The notes beneath the pieces were generated by a model. That model was not told the DNA's origin. It ran no database searches and worked only from the letters and a program-made list of their open reading frames with translations. Made by a program: the position numbers and the translations under genes. From Cocleimonas sp. (lineage in GTDB: Bacteria; Pseudomonadota; Gammaproteobacteria; Thiotrichales; Thiotrichaceae), in assembly GCA_021647365.1 (NCBI GenBank), contig JAKIUW010000009.1:35329-99328 (forward strand): DNA of 64,000 nt, written 5' to 3'. Shown here piece by piece: positions 43,571-53,065 of the stretch. The number at the start of each line of letters is the position of its first letter. Positions within the stretch are counted from its first letter, which is position 1.

Positions 43571-45433
43571 TTACAGGTTAGTAATAGCCTTTTTTACTAC
43601 TTGATGCTGCCTAATAACAGCGCCCAAAGGTCCTGGACGGGCAATATGATACCCCTGACCATAATCAACCCCCATATCATCCAGAATATCTTTAATTTCT
43701 TTATTCTCAACATATTCTGCAATAATCTTTAAATCCATCGTATGACCAATCTGAGTGATGGACTCCACCATGCCACGAGACACATTATCAGTAGCAATAT
43801 TTTTTACAAAGCTACCGTCAATTTTAAGATAATCTACATCTAATGATCTTAAGTAACCGAATGAACTGACACCCGTACCAAAATCATCCAATGAAAAACT
43901 ACTTCCAAGCGCTTTCAAACTTGAGATAAACTTATTCACCAAACTTATATCATCCACAGCCACTTGTTCTGTAATTTCAAAACAAAGTATTTCAGGGTTA
44001 ACCCCTGATGATTTAATTTCACTTAAAACAAAATCAAGAAAAACAGCATCATTCAAACTTTGACCTGATAAATTAATAGCAAATACAGGCATTGGTTCTT
44101 GCTTAGATATTATGCTTAGCTTTTTAAATACATTTTGAATAACCCAACGATCTAATGCTGGCATCATCGAATAATACTCTGCTGCTGAAATAAACTCATC
44201 AGGTGATATTGGTTTTCCTTCTTCATCATTGAGTCGAATTAATAACTCATAATGGTAAAATGCTTTACGATATTCATTAGGCTCAAGTAAATGTATCGGT
44301 TGTGCATACATGACAAAACGATTTTCTTGAATAGCTTTCTTTAAAATTAAAACCCATTCAAAATTACCTTCAAGTTTTTGAATTTCTTTATCATCCGAAC
44401 GGTATGCAAATAAACGATTCCCCCCTCGTTTACTTGCGAGATTACAGGCTCTATTTGCCTCAGAAAGCACACGCGCGGAAGATGTTGACTCATTACTAAG
44501 AACAACAAAACCCGCACTTAAGGAAACAGGGTACTGTCGTCCTCTTGACATAAAAGTATGATCTACGACTTGCTTTAAGGTTGATTCTATTGCTTTAACA
44601 CCAGATGCTATTTTCCTTTCACGAAAAACAACACAAAACTCGCTACCCCCAACCTTCGCAATACTATCTATAGTCTCTTTAATGTTTTCTTTAATTATTT
44701 TGACAATATTTTTTATTAAAGCCTCACTACTTGAGTGCCCTATACTGTCATTAATTTCTTGGAATTGGTCAATTGAGAAATAAGCAAGCACATGTACCGA
44801 GTCATGTTTATGCGTACTTTCTAATAATTGTTTTATTTCATTATCAAAAGACTTCCTATTAAATATACCTGTTAAACTATCATAGGCATCAAGCATCGAT
44901 AGCTTTGATTCTAACGCTTTTTGCTCAGAAATATTTCTCAATACAAGCAAAGAAGAAAATTCAGAACCTCCATCATTTTTTTGTAACATGGGTATTAGTT
45001 TTAATTGAACAGGGAAGTTTTGGTTATTAGGTGTCTGTAACAAATACTCTTGAGCTTTTACTTCCATTGAACTGGTTAGCTCATTATTTATAACTTCGTG
45101 TAGCGTTCTATTCGTCTTAATGTTCTTTAGGTTTATTATATTTCTATAATCTTTCCCCATCACACTTCTTAGTTTACAACCCAACATGTTTTCTGCAGCA
45201 GGGTTTAAATAGGTAATTTGATACTGAGAATTTAGTATTAAAATAACTTCTGGCAATAGTTTGTATGCACCTTCATGACAAATAGACTCAGAAAATGCTT
45301 CCCTAGATATCTTCTGATTAACGACAGGCTGATTCTTTCTCCTCCAAAAAATCATAATAACCACCAGCAAAACAGCCATAATCAGGGCTATACTCAATGC
45401 AGAGATTATTAAATATTGGAAAGTATTAGACAC
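43571..45433 (-). CDS. PAS-GGDEF-EAL protein with degenerate catalytic motifs
   Basis: About 620 aa. I choose GTG 45433 because an AAGGA ribosome binding site sits five bases upstream; a longer frame to 45460 lacks one. An N-terminal membrane helix (YLIISALSIALIMAVLLVVI) is followed by a PAS domain (about residues 50-165), a GGDEF domain whose signature reads GGSEF (in KVGGSEFCVVF), and an EAL domain whose signature reads ELL (YHYELLIRL), although the loop DDFGTGVSSFGYLRSLDVDY and Lys in YLKIDGSF are kept. Cyclase activity is doubtful and phosphodiesterase activity uncertain; it may sense or bind c-di-GMP. Confidence 0.88.
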   Translation of the reverse strand: MSNTFQYLIISALSIALIMAVLLVVIMIFWRRKNQPVVNQKISREAFSESICHEGAYKLLPEVILILNSQYQITYLNPAAENMLGCKLRSVMGKDYRNIINLKNIKTNRTLHEVINNELTSSMEVKAQEYLLQTPNNQNFPVQLKLIPMLQKNDGGSEFSSLLVLRNISEQKALESKLSMLDAYDSLTGIFNRKSFDNEIKQLLESTHKHDSVHVLAYFSIDQFQEINDSIGHSSSEALIKNIVKIIKENIKETIDSIAKVGGSEFCVVFRERKIASGVKAIESTLKQVVDHTFMSRGRQYPVSLSAGFVVLSNESTSSARVLSEANRACNLASKRGGNRLFAYRSDDKEIQKLEGNFEWVLILKKAIQENRFVMYAQPIHLLEPNEYRKAFYHYELLIRLNDEEGKPISPDEFISAAEYYSMMPALDRWVIQNVFKKLSIISKQEPMPVFAINLSGQSLNDAVFLDFVLSEIKSSGVNPEILCFEITEQVAVDDISLVNKFISSLKALGSSFSLDDFGTGVSSFGYLRSLDVDYLKIDGSFVKNIATDNVSRGMVESITQIGHTMDLKIIAEYVENKEIKDILDDMGVDYGQGYHIARPGPLGAVIRQHQVVKKAITNL

Positions 45434-45647
45434 AGTATTCCTTCTTGGATTTATACACACGAAGTATATTTAGGGGTTTAACTCATAACTATAAAACATA
45501 ACATTATGATTTTAATGTAAAAAAACACACCCAACTTCATATTTTACTAACTAAATTATACTAATTATTTTTATTTTTTCAGAGAAGTATATTCTCATAA
45601 AAGCAATTAACCTTAGCTGAATGATATTAAACATAAAAAAGAATGAC

Positions 45648-45691
45648 ACAAAAAAACCGCATCTAGAAAACTCTAGATGCGGTTTTTTTGT
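45648..45691 (-). terminator. Bidirectional Rho-independent terminator after rplS
   Basis: A 15 bp GC-containing stem AACCGCATCTAGA / TCTAGATGCGGTT with flanking A- and T-runs (ACAAAAAAACC... GGTTTTTTTGT). It lies about 45 bases downstream of rplS on the minus strand and would end the ffh/rpsP-rimM-trmD-rplS transcript. The rest of the 45434-45737 gap shows no other feature. Confidence 0.92.
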
Positions 45692-45737
45692 AATAAAAAT
45701 ATCTAAGTGTAAAAATAACACTAACCACTTAAAATCA

Positions 45738-46088
45738 TTATACTTTTTCTTTGATTCTCGCTGCTTTACCAGTCAAACCACGTAGGTAATATAGCTTTGC
45801 ACGACGTACTGCGCCTTTACGCTTTACTTCAATGCCTGCAATTGCGTGGCTGTATGTTTGAAACACACGCTCAACGCCTTCGCCGTAAGAAATTTTACGA
45901 ACCGTAAATGCAGAGTTAACGCCACGGTTTTTAACAGAGATTACAACACCTTCAAAAATCTGAACACGCTCGCGGTCGCCTTCTTTAATCTTTACAGAAA
46001 CTGCAACCGTATCGCCTGGTGCAAACTCAGGTAATGCTGCTTTGTTACTCATTTGTTCAGCTTCAATCGCTTGAATAATCGTGCTCAT
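45738..46088 (-). CDS. rplS: 50S ribosomal protein L19
   Basis: L19, 116 aa, at the 30S-50S interface. Conserved blocks are PEFAPGDTVAVSVKIKEGDR (residues about 20-39), RVQIFEGVVISVKNRGVNSA and the C-terminal KRKGAVRRAKLYYLRGLTGK with the basic rRNA-binding stretch. It ends the rpsP-rimM-trmD-rplS operon and is followed by a strong terminator. Confidence 0.98.
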   Translation of the reverse strand: MSTIIQAIEAEQMSNKAALPEFAPGDTVAVSVKIKEGDRERVQIFEGVVISVKNRGVNSAFTVRKISYGEGVERVFQTYSHAIAGIEVKRKGAVRRAKLYYLRGLTGKAARIKEKV

Positions 46089-46134
46089 AATTAACTCCTA
46101 AAACTCTTATCTTTATAAAGTGACTCTACTAAAA

Positions 46135-46911
46135 TTAAGAACCACTTTCGTTTAAATACTCTTTAAGCAGTGCTTTATCTTCACTACTCAAACTATTCTC
46201 TTGTAATAGGTCAGACCGTCGTTGAAACGTCCTGCCTATTGCTTGTTTTCTGCGCCATTGTGCGATTGCTTTATGATCACCACTTTTTAACACGGCTGGA
46301 ACTTGTAAACCTTCTACAACTTCTGGTCTCGTAAAATGTTCACAATCAAGCAAGTTCTCTGTAAAAGAATCTTGCTTGGCTGAATCTTTATGACCTAACA
46401 CACCGGGTAGTAATCGCGTTATCGCATCTATTATTACCATTGCGCCTAGCTCACCGCCGCTTAAGACATAATCCCCAATAGACCATTCTTCATCGACTTC
46501 AAGCTCTATTATGCGTTCATCTATACCTTCATAGCGACCGCATAACAGTATTAAACCTTGTTGATCATCTGAAGTGTTTTGCACAGCGCTCTTTACAAAG
46601 TTGCGAACTGCTTCTTGATCTAACTGCTTACCTTGTGGACTTAGGTAAATTACCTTTGCCGTTTTATTCACTGCAAGCGATGCTTTTCTTGCGGCACGAA
46701 TTGTTTTTAACAAACTTTCCGCTTTCATCACCATTCCTGGACCACCACCATAAGGTCGATCATCCACTGTGCGATGTACATCTTCTGTGAAATCTCTAGG
46801 ATTCCAACAGTGTAACTCTATCAGCCCACGTGTTGCGGCTCTTCCTGTTACGCCTACTTGAGTAACAGCTTCCACCAATTCTGGTAAAAGTGTGATGACA
46901 TCAAAACGCAT
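46135..46911 (-). CDS. trmD: tRNA (guanine37-N1)-methyltransferase
   Basis: TrmD, 258 aa, SPOUT-class enzyme methylating G37 of tRNAs to prevent frameshifting. It begins MRFDVITLLPELVEAVTQVG, and has the RTVDDRPYGGGPGMVMKAES loop and the knotted SAM site LLCGRYEGIDERIIELEVDE with SIGDYVLSGGELGAMVIID. It starts one base from the rimM end. The catalytic Asp lies in DRPYGGGPG-HKD-type regions as in the family. Confidence 0.97.
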   Translation of the reverse strand: MRFDVITLLPELVEAVTQVGVTGRAATRGLIELHCWNPRDFTEDVHRTVDDRPYGGGPGMVMKAESLLKTIRAARKASLAVNKTAKVIYLSPQGKQLDQEAVRNFVKSAVQNTSDDQQGLILLCGRYEGIDERIIELEVDEEWSIGDYVLSGGELGAMVIIDAITRLLPGVLGHKDSAKQDSFTENLLDCEHFTRPEVVEGLQVPAVLKSGDHKAIAQWRRKQAIGRTFQRRSDLLQENSLSSEDKALLKEYLNESGS

Positions 46912-47439
46912 CTAAAAGTCAGGATCCCAATTCACTACCATCAGCGAATCTTCTATACTGACTGAAATAACATAGTCATCAAAAATGTAAGGCACTAAAT
47001 GTTCTACATTTTCACCTTCAGCATTTTTGCCTTTTATGGTGATGACATCATTACTACCTGTATTGAAAAGCCAGTCGATCTTGCCTAACTTTGCACCTTC
47101 GGTATTTTCTACGTTCAAACCGATTAGGTCTTTCCAGTAGTATTCACCTTCGGATAACTTTTCAAGCTGATCACTGCTAACAGCAATCGTTGATCCTACT
47201 AATGCTTCTGCTTGATCGCGATATTGCACGCCTTCAAGCAAAGCTATAATATTTTTGCCTTGTGTTTTTCCGCCTTTTAGTTTGACGGTTTCCCACTGAT
47301 CACTACCCTTCTTCTGTAAAAACCACTGCGTGTATTCGGTAATTTGTAGTCTTGGCGAAGTATGTGAAAACACCTTCACCCAGCCTTTTAAACCCGATAC
47401 GCCAGAAATCTCACCTAGTAGAATATAATCGTCAGGCAA
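46912..47439 (-). CDS. rimM: Ribosome maturation factor RimM
   Basis: RimM, 175 aa, a 30S assembly factor that binds S19 and aids 16S rRNA processing. N-terminal beta-barrel (LLGEISGVSGLKGWVKVFSH, residues about 7-26) and the C-terminal PRC-barrel (EGEYYWKDLIGLNVENTEGA, and the LVPYIFDDYVISVSIED end) are both complete. It lies between rpsP and trmD with no gap on the trmD side. Confidence 0.96.
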   Translation of the reverse strand: MPDDYILLGEISGVSGLKGWVKVFSHTSPRLQITEYTQWFLQKKGSDQWETVKLKGGKTQGKNIIALLEGVQYRDQAEALVGSTIAVSSDQLEKLSEGEYYWKDLIGLNVENTEGAKLGKIDWLFNTGSNDVITIKGKNAEGENVEHLVPYIFDDYVISVSIEDSLMVVNWDPDF

Positions 47440-47456
47440 TTTAAACCAGCCTTAAC

Positions 47457-47735
47457 TTATGCTGCTTTAGTTTCTGCTTCTGGTGTAGCTGGCTCTTTTG
47501 CTGCTTCCTTCAACAAAGTATTTACACGAGTTGAAAGCTGAGCGCCTTGAGAAACCCAGTGATCAATACGCTCTTGCTTAAGTTCAAGACGTACTTCTTG
47601 ACCTTTTGCACGAGGATTATAAAAGCCTAAACGCTCAATGTATCCACTATCACGAGGCTTGCGCTCATCAGTAACAACAATTTTGTAAAATGGGCGCTTC
47701 TTTGAACCGCCACGAGCCATACGAATAATAACCAT
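47457..47735 (-). CDS. rpsP: 30S ribosomal protein S16
   Basis: S16, 92 aa. MVIIRMARGGSKKRPFYKIV at the start, RKPRDSGYIERLGFYNPRAK (residues about 27-46) and the DHWVSQGAQLSTRVNTLLKE C-terminal block are the family signature, followed by an Ala/Glu-rich tail. First gene of the rpsP-rimM-trmD-rplS operon; a C-rich repeat copy lies between it and ffh upstream. Confidence 0.98.
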   Translation of the reverse strand: MVIIRMARGGSKKRPFYKIVVTDERKPRDSGYIERLGFYNPRAKGQEVRLELKQERIDHWVSQGAQLSTRVNTLLKEAAKEPATPEAETKAA

Positions 47736-47930
47736 TATATTTAATCTCTTCTATGTGACTTACTAATCTATCAGCAATCACAACTTTGCTTGTTAAAGTT
47801 ATTTTACCAACTTAGAGTAAAACCTAAATTTTAGTCGGGCGATTCTACTCTTATTTAGAATAAAAGAAAGGGGGTTTTTGACGATTTAAGCACTATTTAT
47901 CTAATAAAAGGAGTCAAAAGAGGAGTTATA

Positions 47931-47957
47931 AAGCACACCCCCCCACTTTTACATGAT
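47931..47957 (+). repeat. C-rich short repeat between ffh and rpsP
   Basis: AAGCACACCCCCCCACTTTT then ACATGAT, a consensus half-site 44 bases past the ffh stop, in the leader of the rpsP operon. Confidence 0.9.
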
Positions 47958-48000
47958 CAATTTGTGTTTTTTAAATATTTACTGGATAAAAAACAAGCAG

Positions 48001-49380
48001 CTACATTCCAGGAAAACCACCGCCACCACCCATTCCTGGAGGCATCTTGCCTTGCATTCCGCGCATCATTTTCTTTAAACCGCCACCTTTAAACTTCTTC
48101 ATCATTTTACTCATTTGCTTATGCTGTTTGAGTAAACGGTTCACATCTTGAATTTGTAATCCACTACCCATCGCAATACGCTTTTTGCGCGAACCTTTAA
48201 TTACAGCAGGAAAACGACGTTCCTGCACGGTCATCGAATTAATAATCGCCACCATACGATTCACTTCTTTATCGCCTGCACCGTCTTGAACGGCTTGCGA
48301 CATCTTGCCCATGCCTGGCATTTTATCCATCAAACCGCCCATGCCACCCATGTTTTGCATTTGTAGCATTTGCGCGCGTAAATCTTCTAAATCAAAACCT
48401 CTACCTTTATTGAGTTTCTTAGCAAGTTTCTGTGCTTCTTTATGATCGACATTGCGTTGTGCATCTTCCACCAGCGTAAGTACATCGCCCATGCCCAAAA
48501 TTCGTGAGGCCATACGATCAGGATGAAATGGCTCTAGCGCATCAATTTTCTCGCCCATACCGATAAACTTAATCGGCTTACCCGTAATTTCACGTACCGA
48601 CAACGCCGCACCACCACGCGCATCACCATCAGCCTTTGTTAGCACTACGCCTGTTAATGGTAACGCCTCACCAAATGCTTTCGCCGTATTAGCCGCATCT
48701 TGACCTGTCATAGCATCAACAACGAAAAGTGTTTCTACAGGGTTTACCGCCGCATGAATCGCTTGAATTTCCCCCATCATCTCTTCATCAATATGCAAAC
48801 GACCTGCCGTATCAACTAACAATACATCAATGTGGTTTTTCTTCGCAAAGTCCAAAGCGTTAGTGGCAATATCTACAGGCGACTGCCCTACTTCACTCGG
48901 GATAAATGTAGCTTTAACTTGCTCAGCTAAGGTTTCTAACTGTTTGATTGCCGCTGGTCGATAGACATCACAACTCACCACCGCGACTTTTTTCTTTTCT
49001 CGATCTTGTAAAAGTAGCGCCAACTTACCCGCAGTTGTTGTTTTACCTGCACCTTGCAAGCCAGCCATTAATACAACAGCAGGCGGTTGAGCTTTAAGGT
49101 CTAGCGACTCATTCGCCTGCCCCATAATCTCGACAAGTTCATCATTAACAATTTTTACAAGTACTTGACCAGGCGATAAGCTATTTAAAACTTCCTTACC
49201 CACCGCGCGCTCTTTTACACGATCAATAAAGGTGCGCACAACTGGCAGAGCCACATCAGCTTCGAGTAGCGCCATACGCACTTCGCGCATTGCATCTTTA
49301 ATATTATCGTCGGTTAGTCGCGCTTGTCCGCGTAATTTTTTTATCGTTCCCGATAGTCGATCACTTAAACTTTCAAACAT
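48001..49380 (-). CDS. ffh: Signal recognition particle protein Ffh
   Basis: SRP54/Ffh, 459 aa, which with 4.5S RNA targets nascent membrane proteins to FtsY. It has an N-terminal helical bundle, then the GTPase domain: G1 MAGLQGAGKTTTAGKLA (about residues 104-120), the DTAGRLHIDEEM motif, TKADGDARGGAALS. The C-terminal M domain is Met/Gly-rich (MLQMQNMGGMGGLMDKMPGM) with the RNA-binding GSRKKRIAMGSGLQIQDVNR. It heads the ribosomal operon region and diverges from ypjD, as in E. coli. Confidence 0.98.
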   Translation of the reverse strand: MFESLSDRLSGTIKKLRGQARLTDDNIKDAMREVRMALLEADVALPVVRTFIDRVKERAVGKEVLNSLSPGQVLVKIVNDELVEIMGQANESLDLKAQPPAVVLMAGLQGAGKTTTAGKLALLLQDREKKKVAVVSCDVYRPAAIKQLETLAEQVKATFIPSEVGQSPVDIATNALDFAKKNHIDVLLVDTAGRLHIDEEMMGEIQAIHAAVNPVETLFVVDAMTGQDAANTAKAFGEALPLTGVVLTKADGDARGGAALSVREITGKPIKFIGMGEKIDALEPFHPDRMASRILGMGDVLTLVEDAQRNVDHKEAQKLAKKLNKGRGFDLEDLRAQMLQMQNMGGMGGLMDKMPGMGKMSQAVQDGAGDKEVNRMVAIINSMTVQERRFPAVIKGSRKKRIAMGSGLQIQDVNRLLKQHKQMSKMMKKFKGGGLKKMMRGMQGKMPPGMGGGGGFPGM

Positions 49381-49484
49381 TCTTTATTATCTCTTATCTT
49401 ATTGTCTTATAGGTAGGCAAGGTCTAGCCGTTTAGTATAACATTAGTATCAAATGTACTCTCAACTTTTAACGACCAATTGCAC

Positions 49485-50345
49485 ATGAACGCTACTTTTT
49501 TGAGCATAGCCGCAATCATATTTTATTTTCTCACTTGGGTTTTAATTATCCGATGCGTTTATGCGAGCATTAAAAACCCAGAATTAAAAAAGAACTTTAG
49601 CAAACTTCATACCCTAACGTGGTTGCTTGCCTTAGTTACTCACATTGCAGGCTTGCATTATCCGCTCTTCATTGGCGAGCCATTAACGCTAAGTTTTATT
49701 TCTCTGGGATCCTACGTCACATGGTTTCTCAGTTTGATTTTGTTTATCACAACGCTTAATAGAAAAATTGAATCATTGGCTATTCCTATTTTACCTATTA
49801 CCATGTTCAGTATTTTAGCGGTCATGCTATTTGGTGCTGACACTCAAAACACAATCAATATGAAAAGTGGCCTAGGGCTTCATATTTTATCGTCATTATT
49901 AGCGTATAGCACTTTAATGCTGGCATCATTCCAAGCGCTATTACTCGCCGTGCAAAATAATCATCTGCATGCGCGTAAAAACACCAACTTTATTCGCAGC
50001 CTTCCATCACTAGAAAACATGGAACATTTACTGTTTCGTTTTATAAAAATCGGCGTGATATTACTGACCATAGGTTTACTAACAGGCTTTTACTTCCTTG
50101 AAAATTTATTTGGCAGTGGCATTGCCCACAAAACCATCTTGTCTATTGTTGCTTGGGTTGTATTTTCTATATTGTTGTTTGGACGATGGAAATACGGCTG
50201 GCGCGGTAAAACTGCTGTGCGTTGGACATTGGGCGGCTTCATCGTATTAATGCTGGCATTTTTTGGCACTAAATTTGTACAAGAGTTTGTGCTTGATGAC
50301 TCTTCACAAGTAAAAACAAACACACTTATTCATACCATAGGTTAA
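49485..50345 (+). CDS. ypjD: CcsA-related inner-membrane protein (YpjD-like)
   Basis: About 286 aa from ATG 49485 (a TTG two codons upstream is possible). Eight predicted membrane helices make up a cytochrome c assembly (CcsA/CcmC-like) domain. The family-typical residues are seen in LGLHILSSLLAYSTLMLASF (conserved His), and a Trp-rich segment is replaced by TWLLALVTHIAGLH near the start; GRWKYGWRGKTAVRWTLGGF lies near the C-terminus. The role of YpjD itself is not settled; an association with CorB-type transport has been suggested. It precedes corB by four bases and diverges from ffh. Confidence 0.88.
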   Translation: MNATFLSIAAIIFYFLTWVLIIRCVYASIKNPELKKNFSKLHTLTWLLALVTHIAGLHYPLFIGEPLTLSFISLGSYVTWFLSLILFITTLNRKIESLAIPILPITMFSILAVMLFGADTQNTINMKSGLGLHILSSLLAYSTLMLASFQALLLAVQNNHLHARKNTNFIRSLPSLENMEHLLFRFIKIGVILLTIGLLTGFYFLENLFGSGIAHKTILSIVAWVVFSILLFGRWKYGWRGKTAVRWTLGGFIVLMLAFFGTKFVQEFVLDDSSQVKTNTLIHTIG

Positions 50346-50349
50346 GTTT

Positions 50350-51621
50350 GTGAATATTAGCGAAGCCCCGATTGGGCTATTATTTTTTATACTCTTTATC
50401 TTGTTTATCCTGTCCGCCTTCTTTTCAGGCACAGAAACTGCGTTGATGGCGTTAAACCGCTATAAACTCAAGCACACTGCAAAAACAAATAAAGGTGCAG
50501 CCCTAGCCATAAAGCTCTTAGAGAAACCTGATCGCTTGATCGGCTTAATTCTGCTTGGCAATAATCTCGTCAATATTATTATCACCCAACTCGCCACCTT
50601 TATAGGCTTTCGCTTAGGTGGCAATGCAGGTGTCGCAATTGCCACAGGCGTACTCACCTTAATGTTATTGGTATTTGCCGAAGTAACCCCCAAAACCATT
50701 GCTGCATTAAAAGCTGAGAAAATTGCCTTCCCTGCTTCATACATATACACACCACTACTAAAAATCGCTTATCCGCTGGTTTGGATGATTAATATTATCG
50801 CCAATTCAGTGGTGCGGTTAGTTGGCATTGACCCAACCTCTAACGAACTACAATCACTCAACCACGAAGAGCTAAAATCTGTTGTGAGTGAAGCGGGTGG
50901 GCTAATACCCGCAAGCCACCAAGACATGCTGATGCGCGTTTTAGATATGGAGTCCATCACCGTCGATGACATTATGATTCCGCGCACCGAAGTCAGCGGT
51001 ATCGACTTGGATGATGATTGGAATGATATTGAAGAACAAATTTTGCGCTGTAACTTTACCCGTTTATTAATTTACAAAAATGGTGTGAATAATATTTTAG
51101 GTTTTGTGCATCTACGAAACTTGCTGCCATTATTTCATGATGACAAAATGGAACGCCACCATCTGGAAGAAGCACTCGTGCCTGCTTATTTTACACCCGA
51201 AGGCACACCACTGACCCAACAACTGATTAACTTCCAAGATGCCAAACGCCGCATTGCATTGGTTGTAGATGAGTACGGCGACGTACAAGGCTTAGTCACG
51301 CTAGAAGATATTTTAGAAGAAATAGTCGGCCAGTTTTCAACCTCGCCTGCCAACTTTGACTATGAAGTACGCACCAATAAAGATGGCACGGTGTGGATTG
51401 ATGGCGCAATGCATGTGCGCGATATTAATCGTCAACTGAATATGAATTTACCCACCAATGGCGCAAAAACAATTAATGGTTTGATTCTTGAACACCTTGG
51501 TTCAATCCCCGCACCAGGCACAACAATGTTGATTGATCAGCACCCGATGGAAGTGCGCAAGACTTTGAATAATGCAATTAAGACATTAATTATTCATCCT
51601 AAATGGAATCCTGATAAGTAA
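50350..51621 (+). CDS. corB: CNNM/CorB-type magnesium transport-associated protein
   Basis: A 423 aa protein starting at GTG 50350. The N-terminal CNNM (DUF21) domain has three or four membrane helices with FFSGTETALMALNRYKLKHT, the conserved small/acidic motif. A CBS pair follows (about residues 195-320: VDDIMIPRTEVSGIDLDDDW and RIALVVDEYGDVQGLVTLED) and then a CorC/HlyC C-terminal domain. Homologues mediate Mg2+ efflux or transport. It lies between ypjD and radA with tight spacing, so the three are probably an operon. Confidence 0.92.
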   Translation: MNISEAPIGLLFFILFILFILSAFFSGTETALMALNRYKLKHTAKTNKGAALAIKLLEKPDRLIGLILLGNNLVNIIITQLATFIGFRLGGNAGVAIATGVLTLMLLVFAEVTPKTIAALKAEKIAFPASYIYTPLLKIAYPLVWMINIIANSVVRLVGIDPTSNELQSLNHEELKSVVSEAGGLIPASHQDMLMRVLDMESITVDDIMIPRTEVSGIDLDDDWNDIEEQILRCNFTRLLIYKNGVNNILGFVHLRNLLPLFHDDKMERHHLEEALVPAYFTPEGTPLTQQLINFQDAKRRIALVVDEYGDVQGLVTLEDILEEIVGQFSTSPANFDYEVRTNKDGTVWIDGAMHVRDINRQLNMNLPTNGAKTINGLILEHLGSIPAPGTTMLIDQHPMEVRKTLNNAIKTLIIHPKWNPDK

Positions 51622-51623
51622 AC

Positions 51624-52997
51624 ATGGCAAAAGCAAAAACCCAATACACTTGCACCAGTTGTGGCGCAATTCACAACAAATGGAACGGTCAATGCGCCGA
51701 TTGCCAAGCGTGGAATACGCTGGAAGAAAGCATTGTGCAATCCAGCAATGCAACCGCCGTCGCACAAACCAGTAGCCGTTTTCACAGTTATTCAGGCGAT
51801 GCAGGCACAGTAAAATCCCTTAGTGAAATAGATTTAAAACAAGTCCCGCGTACCTCTACCAAAATATCAGAACTGGATCGCGTTTTAGGTGGCGGATTGG
51901 TGCAAGGCTCGGTCACTTTGATCGGTGGTGACCCTGGTATCGGCAAATCCACCATACTCATTCAAGTACTTGCCAGCCTTGATAACCTGCGCTCACTTTA
52001 TGTAACGGGCGAAGAATCATTACAGCAAGTCTCCATGCGCGCTAAACGCTTAGAGCTAAACCCTGAGCCACTACGATTGCTCACAGAAACCTGTGTAGAA
52101 CGCATTATTGATCATGCCAAAGTTGAAAAGCCCGACGTAATGGTCATTGACTCAATCCAAACCATTCACACCGAAGAGCTCACCTCAGCCCCAGGTTCAG
52201 TCAGCCAAGTGCGCGAAGCCACCGCAAGGCTCACGCGCTACGCAAAACAAACAAACACCTCAATATTTATCGCAGGACACGTCACCAAAGAAGGCACACT
52301 CGCAGGGCCACGCGTGCTAGAACACATGGTCGATACCGTTTTGTATTTTGAAGGCGACCCCGGCAGTCGCTACCGCATATTGCGCGCCGTCAAAAATCGC
52401 TTTGGTGCAGTCAACGAGCTAGGTGTATTCGCGATGACAGAAAAAGGCTTGATTGGCGTAAACAATCCATCCGCCATCTTCATCTCACGCCACGAAGAGC
52501 CAGTCGCAGGTAGCATCATCATGGTCACGCGCGAAGGTACGCGCCCGCTATTGGTAGAAGTACAAGCACTGGTAGACGATAGTCACGGACAACAAGCAAG
52601 GCGAGTAGTACTAGGGCTAGAACAAAACCGTATCGCCATGCTATTGGCAGTGCTACATCGCCACGGCGGTGTCTCAATGTTTGATCAAGACGTCTTCTTA
52701 AACGTGGTAGGTGGCATGAAAATAAATGAGACAGCCGCTGATTTACCCATGATACTTGCCGCGCTTTCAAGCTTTAAAAACAAACCACACCCTGCTGATT
52801 TAGTGGTATTTGGTGAGATAGGCTTGGCAGGTGAAATTCGACCAGTACCCAATGGCGAAGAGCGTCTAAAAGAAGCCTTTAAACACGGCTTTAAGCGCGC
52901 CATTATCCCAAAAGGGAATATGCCACAACAGCCGATTAAGGGAATGAAGATAATGACGGCACAGCGCCTTGAAGATGCATTAGAATACCTAAATTAA
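51624..52997 (+). CDS. radA: DNA repair protein RadA
   Basis: RadA/Sms, 457 aa, a RecA-like ATPase that drives branch migration in recombination. The N-terminal zinc finger CTSCGAIHNKWNGQCADCQA (residues about 9-28), Walker A LIGGDPGIGKSTILIQ (about 93-108), the RadA-specific KNRFG motif (in RAVKNRFGAVNELGVFAM) and the C-terminal Lon-like domain (VVFGEIGLAGEIRPVPNGEE) are all present. It starts two bases after corB. Confidence 0.96.
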   Translation: MAKAKTQYTCTSCGAIHNKWNGQCADCQAWNTLEESIVQSSNATAVAQTSSRFHSYSGDAGTVKSLSEIDLKQVPRTSTKISELDRVLGGGLVQGSVTLIGGDPGIGKSTILIQVLASLDNLRSLYVTGEESLQQVSMRAKRLELNPEPLRLLTETCVERIIDHAKVEKPDVMVIDSIQTIHTEELTSAPGSVSQVREATARLTRYAKQTNTSIFIAGHVTKEGTLAGPRVLEHMVDTVLYFEGDPGSRYRILRAVKNRFGAVNELGVFAMTEKGLIGVNNPSAIFISRHEEPVAGSIIMVTREGTRPLLVEVQALVDDSHGQQARRVVLGLEQNRIAMLLAVLHRHGGVSMFDQDVFLNVVGGMKINETAADLPMILAALSSFKNKPHPADLVVFGEIGLAGEIRPVPNGEERLKEAFKHGFKRAIIPKGNMPQQPIKGMKIMTAQRLEDALEYLN

Positions 52998-53065
52998 AGA
53001 GAATTTGATTAAGGACTGTTAACAAAATATTACACTCAACCCAACCCCTGCACTAATTAGATACC

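Noticed and set aside
45520..45546. Further copy of the C-rich repeat (acacacccaacttcatattt)
   Set aside because: Only the ACACCC start matches; the rest differs too much to count.
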